DNA from: Lepidodermella squamata
Taxonomy: Eukaryota > Gastrotricha
NCBI GenBank assembly: GCA_047495785.1
Contig: JBLDXI010000012.1
Span: forward strand, 62,001 to 126,000
Direction: 5' to 3'
DNA length: 64,000 nucleotides
Position numbers and translations under genes: made by a program. Below, one piece after another: positions 52,251 through 60,173 of the stretch. The notes beneath the pieces are model-generated. The model ran no database searches and was not told where the DNA came from. It saw nothing but the letters and a program-made list of their open reading frames with translations. Positions within the stretch are counted from its first letter, which is position 1. Each line of letters opens with the position of its first letter.

Positions 52251-52538
52251 TCAAACAACAGATCGGCGTCGCATCAGGTGAAGTCGATCAAAGTCATCGT
52301 TAATAAATTTTAGTATCTCAGAATTATCAGCATTCAATGGCAGTAAGTCTTCGGGTGATTCGAGAGAATGAACTGCTGGCCAGAAAAGCGACGACCAAGC
52401 AGCATCGCCTGCTTTGTTGAATGACGTCGATGAGAAAACGCCGCTGGGCTCGAAGCTAGAAATGCCTCTGCCTCGGACCAACACGCTGAAACACGCGATC
52501 ACAGCAACGATTCTGATCATTGAGGGACGAGCCATCAA
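52251..52538 (-). CDS. Small secreted precursor (95 aa)
   Basis: The signal peptide is residues 1-24 (MIRIVAVIACFSVLVRG). The mature part is Ser/Phe-rich (GISSFEPSGVFSSTSF), then SLFWPAVHSLESPEDLL, LNADNSEILKFINDDF and a C-terminal RLHLMRRRSVV. Cysteine only in the leader. LNADN recalls the NADNLF block of the PAW group, but this may be chance. Confidence 0.72.
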   Translation of the reverse strand: MMARPSMIRIVAVIACFSVLVRGRGISSFEPSGVFSSTSFNKAGDAAWSSLFWPAVHSLESPEDLLPLNADNSEILKFINDDFDRLHLMRRRSVV

Positions 52539-53087
52539 ACGTCAGTAGCAGGTCAAATTGAACTGAACATAATTGAACGAGAGGCACGCAGCGGAAATGC
52601 GACTATTTTTGGCAGCCTGGCGTGGATTTTAATCGCTGAGTGTAGAATGAAGTATTAATTATTGCGAACTGGGAAAAAATCGAATTTTTTCAACCCAGCA
52701 ATTATGACGCGTCAGAGCTATATCGCAGAAACTGAAATTTTTCTGTGGTTTCTTTCATTGAAATAAAATGTGGAAAATCAATAATATTAATCTACCAGAA
52801 CAGGCAGAGTGAAGTAAACAATCAGCTAATAAACAAATAAACAAAATTGAAGTTTTGATCCTGCAGGTGTGTATGCAGGTGCTGAATCATGTGTTTTCAA
52901 ACCATCAGTTGCCAAGGAGCTAGATACATCGATTCAGCTGTCCGAAATCAGACAGATCTCACGTCTTCCGAGTAATATTGACCCTACGAGATTGTTGTTT
53001 ACTTGAAAAATATGCATTTTATAAGCGCGAAATGCAGAATATATTTCTGTATAATCGATTGTGATGACTGAAGGGTAAATCTGTATT

Positions 53088-53245
53088 TTTCAGCAAATCG
53101 CGAAACGTGTGTTGACTTGAAATTGGACGATTCCTGGATTCCATTAAGTGTTCTTACTAAGTTGTTCTTGGGTTTTTTGAATTTTCGAATTTCAGACCCC
53201 TGGGAGGCTCCTATCCTCCTTAAAAGACTGAATAGCCCCCAAGTG
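53088..53245 (+). repeat. Dispersed repeat, second family, copy 2
   Basis: Partner of 17795-17925; shared ordered blocks are given there. This copy directly precedes a copy of the first dispersed family, so the two may belong to one larger composite element. Confidence 0.42.
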
Positions 53246-53439
53246 TGCCAGAAAAGTATAGTTCGATCTAACAAAATGTTGAATATATCCAGATTTTTCG
53301 CCTCAAATGACCCTAAAAAACAAGTTGACAGCGCATAGAAAATGATACGGGAATTTATTGCGTGAGGCATTTATTAATTGATGCAATAAATATTCAAATT
53401 ATTCAGGCGTGATTTTATCAAAATTAGCATTTTCCACTG

Positions 53440-53610
53440 GTAAACTTTAAAGCCCAATTTCTCAGCAACTCCGATGGCTATCAATCTGTTTTTGACACCG
53501 TTCGACTCCTCGTTCATTGATCTTGAAATAAGTGGCCTCAAAAAGTCTCACGATCACAAAACTTTCGCTTAACCCCACTTTTCGCTTGTTAACGGTCAAA
53601 TAATGGAAAA
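53440..53610 (-). repeat. Dispersed repeat, first family, copy 3 (inverted)
   Basis: The reverse complement aligns with 31505-31640: GTTAACAASHGAAAAGT, GATCNATGAANGANGAGTCGA and GTTGCTGAGAAANTGGG occur in the same order. Confidence 0.5.
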
Positions 53611-53879
53611 ATCGGGCTGGGGAGGAAATAATGAAGCAAATTATTGCCGAATTTTCCCATCATCTGTTTCAATTCGATGATAAATAAAACAAATTACCTC
53701 GCTGAATGTAACTCCCAGGAAATTATTAGGTGTATTTTTATTTCATCCTCACGCGCTCGAAATCGGATAGATAGATATCAAGTGTCATCACAGAGTTTCG
53801 AAAATTTAATGACAAAATCTACCTCGAGCATAGACATAAACATAGTCTGGTTCATTATGAAGACCGTAACTTGGCGCCT

Positions 53880-54170
53880 TCATTGATTCCGGTACCTATA
53901 GTTAGTCGTCTTTGACTTGACGGCTGTTTTTTGTTGATTGGAGCGAACTCGCGGGTTCAAGAAGCGCTTATTCATCCCGAACAGCTCACCCGCATCGTCG
54001 TCCAGCGTCATCGCATACTCATTTCCGTTGAAACTCCCGTACATATTCTGCTTCGACAGCTCGTTGCCGTTTTCGAAGCGGTTAAAATTGCCGTTGTAAA
54101 GCTGCGCAAATGCTACATTCACTATCAACACTAACCCGAGAAAAATTGCGAAAAAATTCGAATTCTGCAT
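53880..54170 (-). CDS. Small secreted Asn-rich precursor (96 aa)
   Basis: I start at the internal Met before QNSNFFAIFLGLVLIVNVAFA; upstream codons are polar. The mature part is Asn/Gly/Phe-rich (LYNGNFNRFENGNEL, YGSFNGNEYAMTL), then an acidic DDDAGELFG, a NKRF site and a basic C-terminus. No cysteine. No paralogue recognised. Confidence 0.77.
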   Translation of the reverse strand: MQNSNFFAIFLGLVLIVNVAFAQLYNGNFNRFENGNELSKQNMYGSFNGNEYAMTLDDDAGELFGMNKRFLNPRVRSNQQKTAVKSKTTNYRYRNQ

Positions 54171-54508
54171 GTTATTTCTATAATTTTCGGAAAATTTAGA
54201 CAAAAAATCTACTTCGACTTAAAATTGGCAATGAGACGGCGAAGCATAGTAGACAGCCTAACTAGAAATTAACCAATGAAGCATGTAATATCTTTTATGT
54301 ACTAAAATATACGACGAAAAACCAGGAAAATTCAATTGTCATGCTTATTCGGCATGATAAATCGGAAATTAAACAATATTTTTCAGGCTTTAAAATAAAC
54401 TCAAAACACCTCCGCAATAGTCTTGCAATTTTATTGTTCTAATTAAATGATAGGCAATACAATGTACAATGTATTATCTAATTATTATGGTTTTTTTCAT
54501 AACCTGGA

Positions 54509-54763
54509 CTAGAGACGGCGGAATTTATACGGCCGGCCGTAAATCCACCTGATGAAAAATTCCGATCCATCGTATTGCCGACTCGGGTTGATATCGCGAT
54601 TTGAGCCACTTGGAAAATCGTCGCCAATTCCGCCCATTCTTTTCCGCATAAGTTCCCGCTTGCCGACAAGAGCCGGAATAAAAACGTCACCCTGGACGTT
54701 AGCAGCCAGGCAAAAAGCCAGGGCAAAGGACACAATAGCAAATATTGCCAGAATTCTCGCCAT
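54509..54763 (-). CDS. Small secreted precursor, G-R-P-Y-K ending (84 aa)
   Basis: I start at MARILAIFAIVSFALAFCLA, an ideal leader. The mature part has ALVGKRELMRKR (two basic sites), GGIGDDFPSGSNRDINP and a C-terminal FIRWIYGRPYKFRRL. That ending matches IRFINGRPYKVRSA of 12089 (GRPYK shared). No cysteine after the leader. The upstream in-frame extension is not used. Confidence 0.8.
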   Translation of the reverse strand: MARILAIFAIVSFALAFCLAANVQGDVFIPALVGKRELMRKRMGGIGDDFPSGSNRDINPSRQYDGSEFFIRWIYGRPYKFRRL

Positions 54764-55017
54764 GTTTTGAAACAAAAAAATAGTGATATGAGAGTTTAAT
54801 TTTCTAGATTGAATAGCGAAGCCCACGAGCGATGTCTCCTGGGACACCGCGCTCGCAAAAATATGAATCAGGTAATTAAACTCTGATCTCAAATGACGCG
54901 ATTATACTCTACTACGTGCACCGAAATAGCTCGTGATTAATAACAGGTTTAATTGCAAAAAAACTCGAGACACTAATCCATGTTTTTATTCAGTCTTATA
55001 GACAACAGACTCAATTT

Positions 55018-55392
55018 TCAGTGAAATTTCCAGCTTTTGTTCGGTCGTTTGACAAGATTAATGACCAGGCGGGCATTGCTCGGCAGGGAATTTCCAAGTT
55101 TTGATTTTTCACTCGGAACCTGCTTGGGCGGCCGGGTCGATGTTTCAATTTCGTTGTGAGCTCGTTGCTTTTTGAATAAAGTTCCAGTTCTAATTAGAAA
55201 CGGCGAAAATACATCCTTAGCCGTTGGCGCCTCGTTTTCCTTAGTCTTGCGGGTCATGTGTGGGTATTTGAGTTGCAAAGCTCGCCTCAAATTAATATTT
55301 GCAAGCTTATCTTTAGAGTAAGCTGATGTAGAAAACTCGATGAAAGACAAGCAAAATACCAAGATTGATAGGTAAAAATTGATTTGCAGCAT
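55018..55392 (-). CDS. Secreted basic precursor (124 aa)
   Basis: The signal peptide is residues 1-23 (FYLSILVFCLSFIEFSTSA). The mature part is Lys/Arg-rich throughout, with LRRALQLKYPHMTRK (compare LLRLHPAW and KKYPAW of other members), PFLIRTGTLFKK and a C-terminal LVKRPNKSWKFH. No cysteine in the mature part. Possible distant PAW relative, not secure. Confidence 0.75.
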   Translation of the reverse strand: MLQINFYLSILVFCLSFIEFSTSAYSKDKLANINLRRALQLKYPHMTRKTKENEAPTAKDVFSPFLIRTGTLFKKQRAHNEIETSTRPPKQVPSEKSKLGNSLPSNARLVINLVKRPNKSWKFH

Positions 55393-55529
55393 TTTTTTTT
55401 ACCGAATGAACGCTTTTGCCAGTGTGAATGAGTTAATAAACCTTAATACCCCGCATTTTTTCGCAACACGATTTTATTTTTTATTAGCTTCGTTAGTCTA
55501 GGTAAGACAAGACACCGGGCATTTCGCAA

Positions 55530-55976
55530 TCATTGATTCGCCAATCCAAGGCGCCTGTTGAAATAATTCTTAGGGTAGTAGGCAACGAAAGGTCTAGCGA
55601 CGTAGTACGATCCGCTGGGTATTGGCTTTAAATTAACTGCGGCATAGCTCGGAGGCGGCTTTCTTTGCCTTGTTACTGTAGCCGGTTGAGTTATTTCGGT
55701 CGTAGTAGCCGTATCATCCTGATTGGACGTTGAAGCCAGGGTAGTTGTAGTAGTTAATTTAGCCTCAAAAATAGAATTTTGAACTCGGTTGAAAAATGTA
55801 CGAAAAGATTCTCGCTGATAATTATGACTTGTCGGAATGAAGTTCACCATGATTCTTGACCCAGGTTGGTGGGGTTGAATCCGGACCTGCGGTAGCTTCC
55901 AGAGAGGACCATAATTACTTTCGACAAGCGAAAGTTGACAAAAGACAAGCAAAATAGCAACGAAGATCATTCTCAA
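55530..55976 (-). CDS. Secreted Thr/Pro-rich precursor (148 aa)
   Basis: The signal peptide is residues 1-20 (IFVAILLVFCQLSLVES). The mature part has a Pro/aromatic start (NYGPLWKLPQVRIQPHQPG), a Thr-rich stretch likely O-glycosylated (TTTTTLASTS..TATTTEI), then PPPSYAAVNLKPIPSGSYY and a Tyr-rich C-terminus. No cysteine in the mature part. TATAAATA box at 56011-56019. No paralogue. Confidence 0.77.
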   Translation of the reverse strand: MRMIFVAILLVFCQLSLVESNYGPLWKLPQVRIQPHQPGSRIMVNFIPTSHNYQRESFRTFFNRVQNSIFEAKLTTTTTLASTSNQDDTATTTEITQPATVTRQRKPPPSYAAVNLKPIPSGSYYVARPFVAYYPKNYFNRRLGLANQ

Positions 55977-56010
55977 ATTCTGGTTGAAATTTTCGGTTAT
56001 TAACGTGGCT

Positions 56011-56019
56011 TATTTATAG
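56011..56019 (-). promoter_or_regulatory. TATA box (CTATAAATA)
   Basis: Minus-strand CTATAAATA about 40 bp upstream of the start at 55976. A matching GGC/GCC flank (GTGGCTATAAATAAGCCACG) makes a short palindrome around the box. Confidence 0.48.
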
Positions 56020-56175
56020 CCACGATTTTTGCGAGGTGTCTGCGCAATAATGACCCGTTTGCGTTTTTTTATTTACACACCTACGAAACCGCTATAGATA
56101 TCGAATTTTATTTAAGACCACTTAAAGCGATATGTTTGCACTAAAATCTGAAGTGACAAGTTGAAACCGCACGTT

Positions 56176-56457
56176 TTAGGCTAATTCTTTGCTCAGGAAC
56201 TTGATGAACTTTGACTTGCTGTTGCTGCGAGGTGAGTAGAATTGGTCTGATTTCATGCTGTGAAAATGACGGTCGGACGGTTTCAGCTGCGCGTTTGATT
56301 TCGAAGATCGCGGGGACCTTGTCTGGCGCGAAATCGAGTTCGCTCTGATCAATGACGACGACGAAGGGCTGTTGACGAAAAAAGAACTGCGAACTGCATA
56401 GCCAATTGCGCAGTTGACTAGAAGGAAAAAGAGAAGAAAGCCACCAACCAGTTGCAT
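56176..56457 (-). CDS. Small secreted Ser-rich basic precursor (93 aa)
   Basis: The signal peptide is residues 1-20 (GGFLLFFLLVNCAIGYA). The mature part is Ser/Arg/Lys-rich, with NSPSSSSLIRANSISR, SPRSSKSN, repeated F-x-S motifs and a C-terminal KFIKFLSKELA helix-like end. No cysteine after the leader. No paralogue. Confidence 0.75.
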   Translation of the reverse strand: MQLVGGFLLFFLLVNCAIGYAVRSSFFVNSPSSSSLIRANSISRQTRSPRSSKSNAQLKPSDRHFHSMKSDQFYSPRSNSKSKFIKFLSKELA

Positions 56458-57000
56458 ACCTATTTATTACACCGGTTTCCTAAAAAAGGCGCGGAAATAC
56501 ACTGATAATTTAAGACATAAGGTCGGATTGCGTGACTTGGATTAAAAAGATTATAATAATTGCTCGGGGCATTTTTAATTGATCTCACGTGATTAAAACT
56601 AACGGGGGAGTTATAATAAAAAAATTTAAAATTCATTTAGGTGCATTCTTTTAGGGTGGATTTTTAAAAAATGAATTTTTAGCGAGAATAAAGGTAGTTT
56701 TAACAACGTAAACAATTTCCTGCGTCGTAGTTGATTTGATTTGTCTCCCCAAAGTTCATATCGATGGCCACTAATGACCCTAATATTGTGCATTGCGGCT
56801 CTGAATTTAATTTAACATGAGTAAACAAAATGTCTCAGTGGGGGCGCTGTTGATTATCATCGAGATGAAATTTATTCAAAATTACTCAATTCAAGTGTGT
56901 TGACAAGAGACAAAAAAAGAAGCGTGAAACTTGAGTTCGAATTTTTTTTATGCCATTGAGAATCAGCAATCAGCCATCATCTTGTGAATTGTCCACTCTG
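56458..57000. other. Intergenic spacer
   Basis: No gene or matched repeat seen; AT-rich. Confidence 0.35.
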
Positions 57001-57234
57001 TCAATACTTCGTAGCCCAGTCGCTCCTAGCTTTCGGCTGGATGACATAGCGGTCCAATAAACTGATGTCTTCATCGGCAGGTGGGCTAGGAACACGGCCG
57101 CGAGTTCGCCACTTTGAGAAGCGTTTCTCGAAAACGGACTGAGCCTCCTCCATCGAATCTGCGGCGAATGCAGTGATAACAGAGATGAGGCACATAATAA
57201 GAACAGTCGCAGTTATGAGATTAACAAAGTTCAT
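57001..57234 (-). CDS. Small secreted precursor with KRFSKW block (77 aa)
   Basis: The signal peptide is residues 1-24 (LITATVLIMCLISVITAFA). An acidic start (DSMEEAQSVFEKR) precedes FSKWRTRGRVPSPPADED and LLDRYVIQPKAR. The EKRFSKWRTRGR block could be a cleavage site. Cysteine only in the leader. KW-R resembles NKWRSK at 48308, weakly. Confidence 0.76.
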   Translation of the reverse strand: MNFVNLITATVLIMCLISVITAFAADSMEEAQSVFEKRFSKWRTRGRVPSPPADEDISLLDRYVIQPKARSDWATKY

Positions 57235-57360
57235 CTTGCAATGTAGATTTTCGGAACAAAAAAAATAACTGTGCGATATAGTGAAATTTCAGATTTTACT
57301 TATATGCCGATGAACTCAGTGGAATGCGTAGCCACGTGTATTTCTACGAAATTTTCGCTA

Positions 57361-57699
57361 TCACTTTTCAATCGACAATTTTGCCAAATTGTTGTTTGGC
57401 TTGAAATATGACGCTAATGCGCTTGCAATAAAAAAATAACGCACATGGTTCGCACTGACATTAACGGACGTTCCTAAAGGTCGTTTTTCATTAGGACGCT
57501 CGAGTGGATCGCCTGGATCGCCGGCCTCTATTGTTTCCTCGGAATATCGACCAAGATATTGCCGATTGTCATACTGATCGTCGGGTATTGCGTGGCTCTT
57601 CACGAAATGCTTCGATTCATGGCGCCTTAATATCGCGTATGAATTGCTAGCTGGTGAGATGATTAAAAAAGGAAAAAGAAATTTCCAAACTATCATCAT
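57361..57699 (-). CDS. Secreted precursor (112 aa)
   Basis: I choose the Met of MMIVWKFLFPFLIISPASNS as start; a start 12 codons upstream (57735) would add a Cys-containing stretch before the leader. The mature part is Tyr/Asp/Arg-rich (DDQYDNRQYLGRYSEE), then DPGDPLERPNEKRP (KR site) and a more hydrophobic end (YFFIASALASYF). No cysteine in this model. Confidence 0.65.
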   Translation of the reverse strand: MMIVWKFLFPFLIISPASNSYAILRRHESKHFVKSHAIPDDQYDNRQYLGRYSEETIEAGDPGDPLERPNEKRPLGTSVNVSANHVRYFFIASALASYFKPNNNLAKLSIEK

Positions 57700-57898
57700 G
57701 ATTCGTAAAGTTAAAGTGCAACAAACTTTAGTCATCCTTGCTTAAATAGCGCAATTTGCGGCGATATGAACATGTGCTCGATAATTCGATAATCGGCCGC
57801 AAGACGAATGTAACATTTCAGAGAATTAACTCAATTGTACTAATTCAATTCGGACAATCTCCAATTTATTTCTCCAAGAATCACGGAACAACAATAAT

Positions 57899-58162
57899 TC
57901 AGCTGGGTTTTGGTTTGTTTTGCTTTTTATTCTGCATTTTGCTCAAAATCCAGCGAGATAGATGGCCAATTTCCTCGTTCTCCTTGCTTCGTTGTTCCAA
58001 ATTTTTGAATAGAATCCATCGATGAGACGGGTTGGCCGAGTGCTCGCTCTTGCCTTTAGTAACAGGTGACTCTTGCAGTACAACCAGTCGATTTTTCGCT
58101 GCAGCAACCAGTTCAAGCGAGATGAGTAAACAAGCGGCGAAAACTGCAGAGTATTTCATCAT
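57899..58162 (-). CDS. Small secreted precursor, LSRW pair (87 aa)
   Basis: The signal peptide is residues 1-22 (AVFAACLLISLELVAAA). The mature part is Lys/Ser-rich, with two similar segments SHRWILFKNLEQ and GHLSRWILSKMQNK, and a Lys-rich end. The second segment matches GQLSRWLLTKILSK at 58368. No cysteine after the leader. Internal repetition suggests duplication of an RW-I-L unit. Confidence 0.8.
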   Translation of the reverse strand: MMKYSAVFAACLLISLELVAAAKNRLVVLQESPVTKGKSEHSANPSHRWILFKNLEQRSKENEEIGHLSRWILSKMQNKKQNKPKPS

Positions 58163-58367
58163 TTTATCCCAAAAATAAAAACAGCGCGAAAAGCTAGAAT
58201 AAAGAGAAAAATCTATATGTATAGACTATGGACACTCCAGATTTTCAATAACTTTTTAATTGCGATTGGAAGGAAATAACCAACTCCCACACCTATTTTT
58301 ATTGCTAATAAAATTATTTGACTTGTATAGAACTGGTTGATTTATTGCTGCGAATCTGAAATGACAA

Positions 58368-58712
58368 TCATGCGGTGAAGAATGAAGGGTGCGAAGCTCT
58401 CAGTTTGCCCCTTCCGCTATCGGTTTTCGGCGAGATGACGACCTTGCTTTTCACTTTGGACAAGATTTTTGTTAGCAGCCAGCGAGATAGCTGCCCAGCA
58501 TCGATGACTTCCATTCCCTGTTCAGCCTTGTTCATAGCTTTGTTCAGCCGACGGACCGTTAGCCAGTAACCTGGGGCAGTTTTCCTTGAATCTCGCAGGC
58601 TGAAGACTGGGCTAGTTTTCGGGCTTGAAATTGGCTCAATTTCGGAATAACTGAATTGTGCAACTAAGAGAATGATCGCAACAGAAATTGAGAAATAACT
58701 TTGAAGCCACAT
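58368..58712 (-). CDS. Small secreted precursor, LSRW pair (114 aa)
   Basis: The signal peptide is residues 1-23 (YFSISVAIILLVAQFSYS). The mature part is Ser/Pro/Lys-rich, then GYWLTVRRLNKAMNKAEQG, AGQLSRWLLTKILSKVKSK and a basic tail. No cysteine. Paralogue of 57899 by the LSRW[IL]L[ST]K block. Confidence 0.8.
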   Translation of the reverse strand: MWLQSYFSISVAIILLVAQFSYSEIEPISSPKTSPVFSLRDSRKTAPGYWLTVRRLNKAMNKAEQGMEVIDAGQLSRWLLTKILSKVKSKVVISPKTDSGRGKLRASHPSFFTA

Positions 58713-58989
58713 GTTAAGTGTTCAAGTGAAACGTAACGTTAAAATAATGATATATAGTTCAAGAAGCCTCCGCTTTCCCCGCTTCCTTTCTGATTTTGTG
58801 CAGAGTAACAATGCAGGAAGAGAAGGCGAAATGTTCTGGCGAAATGTCCTGGCTGAGAATGCCAACAGGAAGAACTCATCGCACACTTCCCCCTTTCCTC
58901 CTGCTTGTTAATAGGAAGTAGATTGTAATATAACGCAACTTTATTGTCAAACAGAACGAGTGCATGCGGTACATTATTATCATCATTAG

Positions 58990-59391
58990 TTAGCTCTGAG
59001 AAGTTCTTGACAACTTGAAGAACTTGTCATCGGCAATGTAATACTTCGCCACTGGAGTTGTATTGGTTGTGAAAGGTTTCGTCTGGAACGGAACATTCTT
59101 CCGATTTTTGCGGACTTTCGGCTTCCTGGAACTTGCTCCAGACTTGAGGCTGGGCTCGAGCCGCTGACCGATTGATCCTAAGTCATTCAGCTTCCTCTGC
59201 TCTGCTAACCATTTTAGCTTCTCCTTTCGAATTCTCAATTTCGCTCGAAGTTTAGCGTCGTCGATGGTTAGTAGTGAACTATCCTCCTTCGCCGAGGTAT
59301 CATGAGTTATGGCTCGATAACTAATGGCGAACCCGTCGACAAGGCCGACACAGATTGAAGCGACTATTGTAAAAATTAGAACGGTCTGCAT
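58990..59391 (-). CDS. Secreted Lys/Arg-rich precursor (133 aa)
   Basis: The signal peptide is residues 1-20 (VLIFTIVASICVGLVDG). The mature part has a helical basic middle (KLRAKLRIRKEKLKWLAEQ), a KPKVRKNRKN stretch and a C-terminal AKYYIADDKFFKLSR. Cysteine only in the leader. No paralogue recognised. Confidence 0.77.
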   Translation of the reverse strand: MQTVLIFTIVASICVGLVDGFAISYRAITHDTSAKEDSSLLTIDDAKLRAKLRIRKEKLKWLAEQRKLNDLGSIGQRLEPSLKSGASSRKPKVRKNRKNVPFQTKPFTTNTTPVAKYYIADDKFFKLSRTSQS

Positions 59392-59633
59392 TTTCGGACA
59401 AAAAGAGAAATTGACCTTGCTATATGAGTAGGAATTGCAAAAGTCATGGCAGTTAGATGACGCGATATGTCACGCCTGAGGGGCTGCGTGGATTTAATGA
59501 TTTAGCGTCAAATTATCGTAGCCGGAAATATTCCACGCTCGAGTTTTTCCATCGATCTCCTCACACGGCCCACAACCTCTTTAAAGTCATCAATGAAAGT
59601 AATACTTTTTTATTTCATGTTTCCATGGGAAAA

Positions 59634-60173
59634 TCACTCATAAGGAAAATGAGAGTTCGAAAGTGGATAATCACCATTGTCCGCGGTGACGAAATTTTGG
59701 TCGTGATTATCGTTATCGAGACCGTAAACTTCCGCCAAAACTGGATCGACGATCTGTTGATATCTCGGGTCCTCGTAACGACCGCTTCGGAACAGGAAAA
59801 AGTTACGGTGCATCAGAGCGTTTTTGCCACTAGTAGCCGCTTTGTAGGCTGTCTGCAGATCGTCGAGAAATTTGATGTAACTTCCATCGCCAGGGGCTGA
59901 TTTGTCGTCGATCGCTTCTTCATCCTCTGTTGTTGTAGTCATGACAGTGTTGATCACGTTTTCTTCAGGCTTATTCATGAGGTGACGGCCTGCCAGGCGG
60001 TTGTAGATGGAGGTTTTGTTGGCGGTAGATAAACCGCTGTTTTCGCCGCTTTCCTCGGGCCCAGCTCGGTAGTACATAGTTAGAAGTACGGCGGCGAAAC
60101 AGACGACTAAAATTAATAACGAAGACGCGATAACACAGGGCACAGCGCCGAAAATCGAACGCTTGGTCATCAT
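59634..60173 (-). CDS. Signal-anchored extracellular protein (179 aa)
   Basis: A long hydrophobic segment at residues 13-34 (VIASSLLILVVCFAAVLLTM), after a short basic start, suggests a type II anchor, as at 31945. The rest is acidic and Asn/Tyr-rich, with an N-x-T sequon near residue 52 (NKTS), a Thr run before acidic residues, SYIKFLDDLQTAYKAAT and an acidic end. No cysteine after the membrane segment. Last clear member of the array. Confidence 0.78.
   Translation of the reverse strand: MMTKRSIFGAVPCVIASSLLILVVCFAAVLLTMYYRAGPEESGENSGLSTANKTSIYNRLAGRHLMNKPEENVINTVMTTTTEDEEAIDDKSAPGDGSYIKFLDDLQTAYKAATSGKNALMHRNFFLFRSGRYEDPRYQQIVDPVLAEVYGLDNDNHDQNFVTADNGDYPLSNSHFPYE

Larger units (their letters stand above)
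52539..53879. other. 1.3 kb spacer with two dispersed repeats
   Basis: 53088-53245 is the second copy of the repeat at 17795-17925. 53440-53610 is the reverse-oriented third copy of the repeat at 640-1060. The minus-strand frame at 52999-53370 runs through the first repeat and has no clean leader, so it is not called. Confidence 0.45.

Noticed and set aside
52999-53370. Minus-strand 123-aa frame
   Set aside because: Runs through a dispersed repeat and has no clean signal peptide or domain.
59457-59900. Plus-strand 147-aa frame
   Set aside because: Antisense shadow of the anchored protein gene at 59634-60173.
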